Shown piece by piece: positions 12,601 to 27,600 of a DNA stretch of 64,000 nt. Position 1 is the stretch's first letter, and the number at the start of each line of letters is the position of its first letter. Under the pieces are notes generated by a model, which saw only the letters and a list, made by a program, of their open reading frames with translations, made no database searches and was not told the DNA's origin. Location of the stretch: the NCBI GenBank assembly GCA_037179385.1, contig CM074187.1, positions 49,138,879 through 49,202,878 of the forward strand, read 5' to 3'. The translations under genes were made by a program, and so were the position numbers. This stretch comes from Holothuria scabra (lineage: Eukaryota; Echinodermata; Holothuroidea; Aspidochirotida; Holothuriidae).

Positions 12601-15600
12601 ATCTCTCTTAAAACTCTTAGAGCAAGAGCTCGTATTGAAGGCTGTTGAAGAAACAATAAGAGAATGATTAGAAATAGTAAGTGAATCCCACAACAAAATA
12701 CATGGAAAGTCAACCACCAATGCTTATGATATGCTGCTTTCAGAAATTAATCCTTCAAGTTCAACGAACTGTAAAAAAGGGTACAGTGGTGGAATGAAAT
12801 TAAGGAGCTAAAAACCTGTGGAGGAAGGGGACCAAAGGGAAAACACAATAAAGGATGTAACTGAACAAATAATAAATTACACTTTGATTTAACAAAAATT
12901 TCAGGTAAAAGGTTCCCTATGTACTGATCAGAGTTGTATCAAGCCCCTCAATTTTACAGTCCAGTTGAGCCATATACTACTTTAGTTAGTTAGATGGAGT
13001 TTTACAGCCCAATTCCCAACCAAATTGGTTCAAGTCGAGCCTGCCACAGCCTTTTTCCAGTTGTGGCTCACTGGCTTGATTTCCCTGGTCCATTGTTTAT
13101 GCTGAGCACCAGGCACAATGGCAGAAGGTTTCATTTTTAAAGTCTTCCTTATGACCAGGCCAGGACTTGAATTGGCCTCCCTACTGCAAGCCGGATGCTC
13201 TAACCACTTCGCCCTATACTACTTTTAACATGACATGAGAAGTCAGAACATTATCTCTATGAAGAAAATTATGATACAATTTCTTAATTCATTTCACTTT
13301 GGAGCCAGACTTGCTATAACTCTGCTACGGACGTTTAACACTGCCCTGTCTTACATAGGAGGGGGGGGGGACGAAATAAAAACCCCAAACAAAATGAAAC
13401 ATACCTCTATGTCTGTCAAAGTTTCTAACAAAAGATAGAGCACCGTTTTAAAGTTAGCTTCCCAGGAGGGTAAGTGACCTGCATGTGACAGGCGAATGAG
13501 GGTTGCCATTGCTGTTTTCCGTTCTTCAAACCTATAGAAGTGACAAAAAAATAACATTCAGATTCACAGAATAGTCAAACAACATCCACAATAGTATGAA
13601 AATTCAACTAAAATTCCCAAAACTCTGTGATTTGGGATCCTAGAAACTTGATATCTACCTCCTTTTTACATAAGTAATTTCTGAAGTTTGCCAAGGACTT
13701 AATGCTGGTAAGTAGGGATGACATATGTAAATTGGCGGTAAGAAGGGGTGAGAAAAATGGCCGACTATGCATGTCTTTTTAAGTGCACTTATTATAGCAA
13801 CATTCACAATAGCTTGATTAGGAAATGCAAAATCTGGGAATCTATTTTGGAGTACTTACTTTGCACTGTGGTTTGAAAGTACCGTGAGCAAAGCATTGAA
13901 CTGTGTTGGTTCGTCTTCACCTGTATGAAGATAGATCGATTATAATCAGTTATAATCAGATTAAGATGGATATCCTGGCACTAAAAAACAAAATGTTTTA
14001 ATTTTGTAGGAAACTCAAGACTTGAGTCCATACCCACCTATCCCTTAATATGGAATTCTCACCAATTAATGTTTTAACATTCCCATACAGAAAACTTGAC
14101 AACACTCCCTGTAAAACAACTTTAGCTCCTGGGCTCTGTTTTGTAAATAGTTCAAATCAAACTTAGGTTTGAACTACAATGTAATAGTCCTACTGAAGTC
14201 AAACTTAAAAGGCAAGAGCAGTCACCCCAAACTTACTTTGAAGTAATAGCTGAATATAACAATTTTCTTCTTTTTTTTTTCTTCAAAGTATATCTTTCAG
14301 AATATTCAGGACTTCAAAATTGCACATTCAAGGTAAACCAAGCAGTTACTCCTTATGCATTTCACATTTGAAGAGAAAAATATTGTCACATGACTCTAAA
14401 GAACCAATCATGATATAGGACAGTCTACTACACTTAATTTAAGTTGGAGTGACTGCATTTCCCTTTAAGACTGAAAATTACATTTTATAAACAGTGGCCT
14501 GATTACCATTCTCTGGGTAAATTCTCCAAGTTGACAGCAACTTCTCCCTGCCATTTACAACTACCTACCACCACAACCCTGGTTCCCTATCAATTTCCAT
14601 AAAGTACGATGGTAGAGTGTTACCCCCCCCCCCCCTTCCCAGTTTCTAAGCAATTGGTGTTAAGTCAAGCTGGCCACAGCCTTTTCTCCAGTTATGGCTC
14701 ACTGGTTTGTTTTCTCAACTCCATTGCCTATGCTAAGCACCAAGAACTATGGCAGTAGGTTAAATTTTTTAAAGTACTCTGTATGACTTGTCCAGGACTC
14801 CAACTCCCAACATCCTAGCTGAGTCACACCAGGTCATTCAAGTTTCTAGTATTTTCTTTGCTTATATTTACCTTCATGAAACTGTTCATCCTCAAACGGA
14901 GAAGTTTCGCCTAACTTCAATTTTGAAATACCCTCTGATAAGCCCTGTTAAAGGAGAAAAATTAGCAGGTGAAAAGATGTAGAAATGTTATCATTGAGAA
15001 TACAACTACAAATTGGTTTGGTCTATGTTACACAAGACAGAATACTCAAATGTCCATCTCAATTGCAATCCAAGAATGTGCACACTATCTACTATATGAA
15101 ACAATTAACTATTACATAAAACAATAATATAACATAAACTTTCCTACCAGCTCTCACAATGATTTTTCAAGTGGACTGCTGTATCACAAACCAAGGAGCT
15201 ACTCTATGTCACCTAAATACAAGACCCCAATGTTTAATAAGAACACTCTCAGTACAATACATGCTGTGTAATATGAGCTACAGTACTCTGCATTTTTTGA
15301 ATTTGCTGTCAATCAAAGAGCTGTGCAAATTGAGAATTTCTGTGGACTAACTACAAAGAATGTAATTTGGGGTGAGAGTTGACTCCCTTTAAACGGTTGC
15401 GTGACCACATGAAAGTAAAAACAAAAATTTCGAAAAGCAGCATTCCTGAATATTTTAGAACAATCACATATACACCTCTATACACTGTCCATAGTCACAT
15501 GCTAGAGGGGGTAAACATGCTATGTATGTGTATATTATACACATTTTACAAGACTAACATATCAGGTTTGTGTAAACATGGCTACAAACAGTTGTATTAA

Positions 15601-18600
15601 TGTAATCAAATTGTACCACACACAAACAAGAGGGGCTCAGTCACAGAATATTTGAATTTTCACCAAAAATAAGGAGCCAATGAAAAGGAGGGAAAAAGAG
15701 AGACTGCAAAAACAAATGTAGCCATCGCCAAAATTTTGACTTCCATTTGGAGAAAAAAAAATCTGAAGGAAGAGTTAGCTGAAATAACAATTAGTAGAAC
15801 TAACATCAGGAACAGAAAACTGAAAGCATTAAAAGTGCTCTCTTAATTTAGATAGAAATATCATTTACGGCTGAAGAGCCCAACCCTGTACTAACAGTTT
15901 CTCATGAAAACAGTCAGACAAAACTTGGGATGTAATGAAGAATTTTAACAATGAGTGCTTGCAAGTGCATGATTGAGAAATGCAAGTGCATGTAACATGA
16001 TTGGGAACAAATGTCCATTTGGAGTCTAGTGTGGGGTGCCCTCTATTCTAGATTCTATTTTTTTTCTTCTTTCTTTTCATAAGAAGATGCTTCTATTGAT
16101 AATAGTCACACTAAGTCATGCTCCTACAAAGTGTAATTAAACCTGTCCTTTGACTAACAAAACCACTTCCCACCTCTAGAAAAATTCCACACCTCACGCC
16201 AAATAGGCCTAAATGTGCCTCTGCATTAAGTCAACCCTGTAATTTTGGTTCATTCACCACACATTGAACATTAATTTCTCTAAATACATCCAACCATTAA
16301 ACAGCTTGTAAGATTCCATTCAAAGGAAAAGCTTTTTTAAAATCATGAATGAAAGGAGTCCAACCTGTGGGACAAAACCATTCACAGACAAAAGTGTGAT
16401 TTACTATTTCAGTGCATTTGCAAAAAATTATTTTTCTATGATTAGCTTGACAGATGTGATGATTTTACTCCAAACAAATGACTTTCCATGAAAAAGGTAA
16501 TATGTCAACCACAATGGTACCATAACCGTGAGATGATAATGTTTGAAGTTTTTCATCTCTACAACATTTTCATTTTGCTTTTCAAAGATGTTGCTCTCAA
16601 ATGAAGCTTCACCTATATAGCAAGTAAGTCATACAACTTACAAGATTCCTCTTTTTAACTGCTCTCATTCTAGGATGACAATTCTTTACTTTTCATTTTT
16701 GAAAATACCAATTTGACTGCTAGATGAAGTTTTAGCGCTCAGTTTCTAACCAACTGGTTTACGTCGAACCAGCCACAGCCTTTTTTCTCTGGTTGTGGAC
16801 CACTGGCTTGTTTTCCCCATTCCATTGCTTATGCTTAGCATGCTCTAACCACTTGACTATGCAGGTAGAAAATACCAATTGAAGAAACCCCAAAATAGGA
16901 GACTTGCAGATAAAAGCAGACTACACTTCAATCTGAAGCTTTAGATGACCAGGTCACCATAGCTTTAAAACTTTGACACTCTCATGTTGCAGTCTCCTCC
17001 CCCTGCCCCCCAAATTTCAATGGCTGTGTTCTAGAATAAAATAAAAATACTTCAATGAATATTTAGATATCCTTACCCCTTCCCCTTTATCCTCTACCCC
17101 TTCCCCTTTATCCTCTGCCCCTCCCCCATTTCAATGGCTGTGTTCTAGAATAACATAAAAAACTTCAATGAATATTTAGATATCCTTACCCCTTCCCCTT
17201 TATTTCCTGCCCTCATGTTCTCTTCACCTCTCAACTACAACAATGCCAGTGATAAATCTGTTAATCATGACTGCAACTGTTCTTGGGCCAGCGTTTGCTA
17301 GGACAACACGCTATGAGCATCTGTACAATGTCCTCTTTAACTAAAACCACCCTATGGGAAAGTTTCAATGCACTCCATTAAACAGAATTCCAGGTACACT
17401 AGAACTTTCATCAAATCATTCACAGCAATGGAAACTTATTTCTGTTCTTTTAAACCTGTCCCATTTTTTAATGAGTTTGGCCTGGTCTGTGTTACTTAGA
17501 AAGGGTTTGATGCCTCAACTCGCAACTCTGTAGTTTAATTTAGAAGTGTCCACAGCCTTTTTCCAGTTGTGGGGAACTGGATTATTTTCCTTATTCCTTT
17601 GCTTAAGTGGAGCATCAGGCACAAAGGCAGTAGGTTCCATTTTTTTTTAAGTCTTTGGTATGATTCGACCTTGGAATGGAACACTGGCCTCCTGCATTAA
17701 AGGCAGATTGTCTACAGCTAGACCAAACTCATGGTCCATTGGCCTGCTCTTTGTTAGCAAAAGTTGCAACAAAATTCAAACAAAATAGAAAACACATCAA
17801 AACACAAAGAACTATAGACAAGAATGCATTATCAATGTAGCCAGTGTTACAAGCCAGTTTCTTCACCATTTACCCACAAACTACCAAGCTGAATGTCAGT
17901 CAGTGGTGCATCCAATACAAATTGACAAGGTAACAAATTAGGCTTGGGACACATCAAAGCATCCCCGTTTTTGATCAACAAAACAACAGCTTTTTGTGAT
18001 CAACAAAACATAACTTTTTGCGACGAACAAAACAACAGTCAAACCACGCAAATACAAAGTAAGTCTTTTGAAAAGACATTCAGCTCGATCAATTTTCATT
18101 TTGGATTCAAATTTTTTAATACTAAATTATACTTAAATATTTCATTACATAACAACCCCCCTTGCGAATCACTACACTTGTCTTTTTTCCTCAATGTCAT
18201 TTTTTTTTACTCAAATTTTGTGTAATTGTCAATTTTTGAAATGGTCAATTTGTTGCATGTCTACCACCAAATTAACTAGCTACAAACACTGGCTACAACA
18301 TGAGGATGAAAGTAAGAAGCATGCACCTGAAAGGTGAAGGAGGAGGAGGAATTGTGAGCATCATGCGGTGATGAAGATGAAGGAAACGCAAAAGAGACAG
18401 GTGACGCCCGAGGAGGTGAGAAAACACTGGCATGGTGGGGGGAGTTGGCTGCACTGGAGTGAAAATCCAAATACTCGGTCACCTTGCCCTCAGGACTATC
18501 AACCCTGATGTCTGGCATTGAGCTGTTTAATCCACTATCCGCTGATACCTGGTCACTGTCCAGCCTTGGGCTGGACACCTTGTGGAGTTTGTCCAGGTCA

Positions 18601-21600
18601 TCTCTGCTACTGGACATGAAGCTCTGAATTTCAGCAGTAGTCTGGCGGAAAGACTTGATAATCTCGTCTGAATCCATCTCGTCCAAGTTCTGACCATTGC
18701 CATTGATCGGCTCAGCAGTTCTAGGAGAAGTGTGACTTCGGGGTGACCTGTAATTGGATCTTGGGGAAGAGGCCTTCTGTCTCACTTCAGATGCTGTAAG
18801 CTGTAATTAAAAACAAAAAAACTTTTCCCCAACACACATTTCTAGAGTAGGAGATAATATGAGATTCATGAGCCATACAAAAGATGCCCACATCAAAAAC
18901 AAAAATTCCAATCACACATAAAATTTTTTGGGGGTTTAATTGAATAACCCATGCCACGAATGTGATTAAATTGTTTTTAACATCACACACACATTTTCAC
19001 TCAGGACATACAAGTTTTTATAAATCTTTGGTGAGATACAGAGCAATACCAATATTAGATGAGAAAAAATTTGTCGCAATGTTAGTAGATAAAGCACACA
19101 AGAGGCAAATGGTCAGACTAACAGGCAAAAGTTAGACAAGGAAGGAATACAAACAGCTCTTAAAACAATATGATACTCTGAGAAGTAATTATTGCATCTT
19201 GCTAGCACTGCATCCAAAAATTTCACAAATAATTTAGACAAAAATAGAAAAAAAAAGTTAAATTTGTTGCCCATACAAAGAAAGTCAAAAAGTGTAAATT
19301 CATTCATAAATATATGAAGGAAAATGATCAATTTGCTGTTTTTCATCAAAGGACAAAATTTTTATTAATTCTTTAATATAATAGTGATAAATGCCACATT
19401 TATACCAAACTTAACTGTCAGAAACTACCTTCAGTAACTTTCTAATTACATGTTTCTTTGGACAAAACATCTTCTGGGATCATTTCATCTTATTACATTT
19501 TTTTTTTCCAAATTCAATGCAAGCATTTTTTCTTTTTTTAATTTTGTGAGAAACTTGAAATAGTACAGTACAAAAACGAAAAAACTGCTAACACATCAAA
19601 CACTGTCAAGTCAAGCATGCATCTAATAGTCTTGGTTTTTTTGTCAAGAAAGGAAATCTATCAATTATGCACACAAGTCCAGAAAATGTCAGACAACACA
19701 TAACTTGTCTCAAAGAACTGAGCAACTATTTTAACACAGAACAGATTTACCCCTTAACACTTCCTCTAAAATTCAGAGGGCAAATGTGTTTTTATGGGAG
19801 AGTTTGAACAATTTTCACCAAATCATTTCTTATGATCTCATAGTGCTGTGGCAATTACTGATAACCTTGTACAGACCCAAGTTCTGCTGAGGATCTAAAT
19901 GAGTACAAAAAAGTGAAATGGATCACATGCAGGGCACTGCAGCCAATCCAGCAAGGTCTGAGAGTCCTATGTATTCTCTACCCAGTGTGAATCTTTTCTA
20001 CAAATGCTTTTGGCATGACTTCCATCCCATTACCACTTCAATTTTTTTGGCTTTGGCTACACCCCTTGACCGCCTTGCCTAATTCTATGCCATTTTGTTA
20101 GTCCATCAAAACTTGCTTTTCCCCCTTCTTTTCATGGTTTCATTTATCTCTCCTTTCCAGTAATAAAAGTAAAAATCTCAGGAATTTTCGTAACCCCCAT
20201 GGGTGGAAAATTTGGGAGCAGCCAGGAGGCTCCTTTCCAGAAAATTTGGGCATCCCATGGGAAATTTTGGCAATTGGAAGAAAATTTCCCCTTTCTGTAC
20301 ATGACAATATCGTGGAACCATATAAAATTTTACTCCATTTCTGGAAAATAGTTTTACTCCCTTTCTGGGATATATACATTTCTCCCAGCCCTGGTAATCC
20401 CCCAAAACCTTTTTTTTTTCGAAAAACATTCATCTTTTCCATGTGGACAGTCTGCTGGAATAAAATAGTTGGGCACAGAAATTTCTCATTTAAATTTTAA
20501 AATGACTTTAAGTTGGATGTGGTTACCTGATGATGTCTCTGAAACAAAGAATAAACTAGCATTACTTACAGAACATCAGTTGGATAAGAAGAAGTATGAG
20601 AGAAATGCGTTTTATTTTCATGCAAGGAAAAAAATACAACTCAGGCATTTTGTTCAAAATGCTATACCTCAGAGTGATTGCTGGTCTTTTGAAGATGATT
20701 TTGTAAAAGCTTGGTGGCTGTGTCCTACAGAAAAGCAGATGAGAAAAAAAAAACAAAAGAGAACAAAACATGACAAAGAACTAATCACAGCAGAAAAGAA
20801 GAGGCAAGAGTTTCACCTGTGAGACATTACAAATCACAAACATTCCTCCCTATTTTTGATATTTCAAAGTCTTTTGTACAATGAACACACCTTATTTGCA
20901 CAGATTCCCCAAATTTGTGAAATTTTATTGGTTCAACCAATTCACATGAGACTTTATAACATTTCCTTCTTGAGTGATTCCATTGTTTTTTTCTCTATTG
21001 TTTTGCAGGATCTTACTAGATTGAATTTGGAGGCATATTGCTTGACACAGTTACTCCAACAAACAAAACTGCTTTGGAACTTCATCTTATTTCATTCCCA
21101 TGAAGTTTCTCTGATTTAATTAATTTTCTTTTCCAATTTTCAGTAACCAATTGGGTCCTTTTTCCAACTTCCATTGTAAAAAATATTTGTCACATATAAT
21201 TTTCATAAGCAGTCAGCTTGCTCAAATTTGTTTCGAACCAGTATCAAAGTTCTAGCCTTTACAGCTAGCAAGAATGTTTAACTATATAAACGTTATCATC
21301 ATCATTGTTAAAAACCATTCCTTTGTAGTATAAGGATGAATGTTTCCACAACTTGTAATGTCTCTATCGTGAAACTCAAAGAGAAATAGCAGATGACAAC
21401 TTTAAGTAATGGTTAGTTTTAAAGAATACTTCTCGATCTCATGCATTTGAACCAAAAGTTACATACCTAAAAGTATTATTGTGTAATTATCCAAAACAAG
21501 CTAAAACTGATTTTCTAGCCCATGTAGTTTAATTTTATGGCTCATTTTTCTGACATATCAACAGACTAACAAAAGAAGAACTTAGATACTTCTGGCAACT

Positions 21601-24600
21601 TTGAATGTAAACATAATTTGCACTTTAAAAACAAACTTATTATGGGGTTATCATATATGCACATTCGTGAAATGGGTTTATTTGCATATAATTTCTATAG
21701 CCAAGAGCAAACAAGCATTTTTGTTCATAATTTGATTTGACACATACTGGATGGTTCACAGCACTTAATTCAGGGATGAAATATCACACAATAAAAATAA
21801 AACAGGTCAAATGAGATGGTTTCGGTGGGGTTTTGAATAACACTGAGACGTTTATCACATACTTTGATGAAGCATGCTCTCTTGAGTTCACTAATCTACA
21901 CCCTTCTATACCTAAACCTAATGGCTACTTGGCATTGCAAGGCTCTATTAGTGACAATCTTGCCAGGGAAATATTCAAGCATGTAACAATGGTCAATAAC
22001 TAGTCACAAATTCCTTGAAAAGTACTTGAACAGTATAACACTATGTAACACATTCGTGTTGGTGTGTCGTTAATCTTATCTAACTCACTGACAGAACTAA
22101 TTCACTGCCAGTCTTTAACCCTTTTGAACTTTTATTGCGAGTAACCTACACAAGTTTTGAATATTTTCTCCACTCTGTCATTTTCTGCTAACATTTGGCT
22201 GATTAGATAAGTGCTCTATCATTAGTCATTGAAAATGTTTTCCCCCAGCCCCTATTAACGTTTTAAGGGCGGAGTCATTTATCTAATCGACAGTTATTGC
22301 CAAAGCTCTTTCGTATTCCCTGTGTCCAACTGCCCATACTGCCCACTTACATAAACGACTCTCCCCTAAATACTTCTTAAATGTTGTCCATTCTATGATT
22401 TGTTCCATCTCTGTGAACATGTACCCTTGGAATTCTACTTTTATGTGAAAGGTTCTCATCTTATTTCTCTCACATCAAACAGCCTCTTCTTTTTGTTTAT
22501 ACAAAACATTTTTTTTTTGTTTCTTTTCTTAGATTTTCATTGTTACATTTGAATGCTTCTATTTTTGTACCATTTTGTTCAGTTTCATTTTCCCATTCAT
22601 ATCAAACTCATTCTATTCTTCAAATTTATTTTTTCTCTACTATCTTGGTTCCACTGTCCTCTTCCTATTACTCAGCAAGTTCATAAATGGGATAAAACAA
22701 ATCTAGGTATTCTAATTCAAATTTGATTAAGTTGGTCAAATGCTAGTTAGATTGGGTTTATTTAACAATCAAAAAGTTAGCCGCTGAGAAAACAGGATTA
22801 GAAGAGCATGCAAAGCAACTTCAACAACAAAAAAATAGCACTCAGCACAACAAGCAAAATCAGGTTTAAAAGATGTCGCCCTCTACCGGGGGGGAGTTGT
22901 TAGAGAAGGAGATACAACCTAAAATTTTTTCAGGTATAATGTACTTGAAAATGACTTCTACCTTTTGATATGCCACTATTTGATTGACAGGTCTATTTGT
23001 TTCTATTGCTAAATCTCCTGTGACTATTTTACTGTGAATGAAGATATCTTCCATTCTTTTCAAAGTAATCCCTAAACAAAGGCTATGGTCTGCATATGCT
23101 TTTGAGGTGAGGTTTGTTTCTGCCAACAAGGATGCACATAATAAAAATTTCTCAGTAGAAAAACTGGAAATAAATGTTTAACAATGTTGCAATTGTGCCC
23201 CACTTGTCATTGCATGAGAGAATTATTCAAATTATTGCATTTGCTTTAGATTTAAACAATAAAATTATCAAATTTATAAAATTATAAAATTGTCAAAGCA
23301 ATTTGTAGCGACATTGTTGCTGACTTCAAATGAAATGATAGATCGGATAGCGTCAATGACATAAATTTCATAATTTTGCATGAAGACTGGCAACAGAATG
23401 TAAAGTGCAGTGAAAGGAATGCCTTTCTCCATTGGAATTTTGATAATGTGTCACTAATCCTTGTTGATAGTAGAATTGAGATAAAAAAATTTGGTGGATA
23501 ACAGAAAGATTACTGTCGGAGACAAACTTTGTCTCAAAGAGACAATAGGACATTGTTCCTCCTTCTCTTACAGTTCCCTCCTCTATCCTAGTAAGCATTC
23601 AACAGGAAGCTGCCACATAAAAGATTCACAACACAACATGCAGGTTTTCAAAAACATAGGATTGGTAAGCCATCACTCCTAAAAGGGGAACATTGAGTTG
23701 GTTCATGAAATTCAACAAATATATTTCAAACAAGTAAATATTCCTTCACATAAATGACAAATTGCAAAGCTTGGACAAACCTTACATCCTACATACAAAT
23801 TTTTATTTCATGAGTGAGAAAGGATTTCAAAAATTTGTGTCTAGACCTTTTTTCCAATTATACACACAACCATTACAAGCCAGGGTACAAAAAATTATGA
23901 AGTTTTAACTTTTTGACCCGTTATGCTTATTACAAGTTTTGTTTTGAGATTATACCCAAACACCCTCATCTAGATATCAATATCAACTCAACGTACCCCG
24001 TTCATTTCAAAGCCTGTGGTAATTACATGAATAAGAGCATGCAATTGAGGAGACATGGTCATCACAAACTAAAACACCATACACAGACCACAAAACAAAA
24101 AAGTAAAATATAATCATGTTTCCTGCTTTCAAGAGAAAACCTGCTTCTGGTTCATTGGATAAGAATACAGAAGACCAAGGTAAGTCACTTGTCGGAGGCC
24201 TCCCTAACCAGGGTTCTTGCATGTTCAAGAGAATCCATTTTCATGATTTTTCCATGACTTTCCCAGGACCTTATAAAGAACATCCATTACCTTCTTCTTG
24301 ACAAATGTCATAAAATTACATTAACTGTTGAGTTAAAAACAAGTTTTGTCTCTCTAAGTGAGAACAAACTTTGATATTAAAAGACAGAATGGAACAATGC
24401 CACTGTGAAAATTTTCCATGACTTTTAAATGACTTCACACACTTTCCTTATCTAAACTTTTCTAGGCATTGAAATTTTCAAATGTTCATGACATTTCCAA
24501 GTTTTCCATGACAACTGGTGCAATGGGTGCCTTACAACTGCTTTATAGACAAAACTTGCTAGGGACTTATTGCTAGTAAGTGGAAATTATATATGTGAAT

Positions 24601-27600
24601 ACAAGGAAAATGACAGGGTTAGCAAATTATTGCACAATGATATTGTGTGGAATCTACACAGGTGCTACTCTGCTAAAGCCAGCAGTTGGTCTCAATATCT
24701 GACACAAGTATGCCAACACAACCAGGCAGAACACACGTCATTCAAAATGAATTATATTTAAAGAAACGTACCACAAATACTAATATCAAACATTATTTAC
24801 AAAAACACACAGACTGATATTGTTTGCTGAGGAGATTAAGGTAGTGGTAATCACAAGGAAAAGGACTGGGAGGGTAGTGAAGCATAGGCAGGGAATTTTA
24901 GGTTAAGGATGCCTTGGGGGTGGCAATTACAAGGAATGGGACTGAGAGGGTAGTGAAGCGTGGGCAGGTAATTTTTTGGGTAAGGATTCCTTGTGAAGTG
25001 TGGAACGTCTGGGTAGTCAGAAGGCTGTTGGGGAAAGGGAGCTTTTATTCTGGTCCAGTAGTCACACATAGCCAGTTTTATCATCAAGAAGTGGTTTAAC
25101 ACTACTCTCAGCTGGACTGAACTCCTAAAATGGTGTGATACCAAATTATATGTTTAAATCTAACAGTTGATGAGTTTTGACACACACGTATTATTCTTCA
25201 CATTACGGGTCTCCCCTATCTTTGTGGATGCTAAGAATCAATAAATAATTAATATTAAATGTCCAACCTTCCAACAAAAGACAAACTTTTTAGGGTATAT
25301 GAAAGAGATAGGCATTTAATAATGGCATACTTATGACTAGCACAAATCATCTAAATTAGACCAACTACTTTCCTCAATCATTTTGTCTTTTTTCCCTTAA
25401 ACTCAACATCACTGAATCACAATACCATGTAAAAATAATCAACCAAAAGGCAGATCTAAAGATGCTAGATGAGGTTTCAAAACATTTTCCAAAAAATAAC
25501 CCAAGTAAAATGAGGGTATGACCTCAAAGTATTTTGCATCCCTTTTTCAACTTAAAAGACACCACAGTGCTATTAAGAGCTTGCCAAGGACCTACTGCAG
25601 GTAGCTAAGAATTACATATTTATTAAAATAGGTTTAGGGGGTGTTATCTAGTCACTGTACAGCCTAAAGCTACCCTACATACGATGTATGAAAGCAAGAT
25701 ATGGCAACGCTAATATGGTTTGCTTTACAAAGGGTTCTGTTCACTGCTAGAACAAAAATTCCATGGCTTTATTCCTTTTTTTTTTCTTTTTGTGTCTGTA
25801 GAAACCTTGCTAGTGTTTCAAATTATTCTAATACTTAAGATGGTGCCACTGATAGCAGAGCATGATTTATTATTTATTTAAAGAATTGCAGAAGACTGCA
25901 TGTCTATATTTAGCTTGCATTGCTTACTATAGCAGCAGAAAACAGATCTACAATAAAATGATATTCAGCAGAAGATCAATGAGGGCTGTGAAAACTTCAT
26001 GTAAAGTTCTGAAGTTTAGAAAAAGTCAAGACTACAAATAAGTAACAAATTACCTGATAACTCCTGGGGAAGAAAGCCAACATTGCACTAAACTCAGATG
26101 TATTCAGCTCAAACAAAGCAACAAGTACCGAAGACGAGGCCTGGAGGAAAAATAAAGTAGTAATTGGATGTCTACTTCTTAAGGCAAATCCCTGCTGGAG
26201 TAAGCCACTTATCTGTTCTTCTAAGTTGCACCAGAACTGAAATTTCTCTAAACATCTATTAGAACAGGGATAATGCAGCTTCTTTGAAATCAATTTTCAT
26301 GATTTTTCCATGGCTTTCCCAGGACCAAATATAAAGAATTTCCATGACCTTCCTCTTGACATCCCTTTACATGTATACAAAATTGGAGCTAGAGAAAATA
26401 GATTTTGATACACTTTTAAAAGAGTTGAGCAAACATAACACATGCTAAATTGCTGAGGAAGAAAATTGCTTAAGGTTGGGTAAACCATCATATATTCCCC
26501 AAAAATTGTTTAAATATTGCCCAATAAATTAAGCAAAGTTTATTCCAAAATGCTGCATGTGCTATGCGTCTCCAACAGAGTATTTTTTGCTCAACTGTTA
26601 TTAGAGTGTTCCATGACTGAAAATGGAACAATGTCACTTTGTGGAAATTTTCATGACTCTTGTTCTTCTGTAGTAAGAAGTATCAGATTTGTAAAAAATT
26701 TGTACATACAAGTTAACGCATACTCAAATGTAATTGGAACAAACAGTCCACTTCTTTAAACTTCCCTGACTTTTCCTAGGACCTTTTGAAAAATTTTACT
26801 GACTTCCCAGGACCTGTATGAACCCTGAAAGTGACCTTCTTCTGTTCAAATCTAGTGTCCAATGCACTGCTGTACACAATGTTTAAAACTTACCCTTCTA
26901 ACATCCATGCTTTTATCTTCTTTAATCCACGCAATAATCCTAGAGACAGCCAGCCTCGTTTCACTGGAGTTTTGAAAACCAGATGGTTCCATTAAATCCG
27001 AGAGGGTTTCTAAATACCTTAGCATGGCTACTTTTACCTGTCAAAATAAATAAATCAGATAGGGAAGATGATAATGAAAAACTGCAAAAAATAGCAGAAA
27101 CTTAGAAACTCAGAAAGTATTTTCTTTTTTTAGCAGTCATACTGTGCAACAATGTTGCATAAATCAGACACACAAATACACCTTAAGAAGTTCATGTATC
27201 TGACTTAAAATTCTGCTGGAAAATTCAGATAACTGTCATTACTTATACAATTTCTGTAAATGAATTGAAAATCTCAAGAGTGTGAAGTTTTTGCCTTGTT
27301 ACACATTACTTACGTAAAATACATGTTTCTTACCTTAGCATTAGGAGTTTGTGTCTGATCTACAATGTACTTCATCAAAATTCTAAATTGGCTCTCAAAA
27401 GGAAAATTCTCCCTGTAAAAAAAAAAAAAAAACAACTGGTTAGATGACAGTATTCTATGTATATATAGACCTCACAGGAAACAGCTTGAAGGAAGCTATT
27501 TAATTTCATCTATTACCTTTCAGTCTACGTGAAAAGGTTATCCTCTACTCCATCCACCCATGCTACCTGTCCCTTTCCTTTTCATTCCCACCCAACCAAT

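Larger units (their letters stand above)
20725..26053. other. 5.3-kb CLASP intron between exons t and u
   Basis: It contains the SINE-like repeat near 22042 (minus orientation, ending TTATCTAACTCAC), a TIR-family fragment from 24209, and a 76-bp tandem duplication at 24846-24990. The remainder is AT-rich, with no supported coding sequence on either strand. Confidence 0.55.

Noticed and set aside
18276..18326. Extension of the exon v frame past the donor at 18325-18326
   Set aside because: CAG before GTGCAT at the correct phase, with exon w following in frame, shows that this part is intronic read-through.
20140..20442. Overlapping minus-strand open frames of 83-100 codons
   Set aside because: They derive from a low-complexity stretch with repeated AAATTTGGG/CCATTTCTGG, have no conserved motif, and lie in a CLASP intron.
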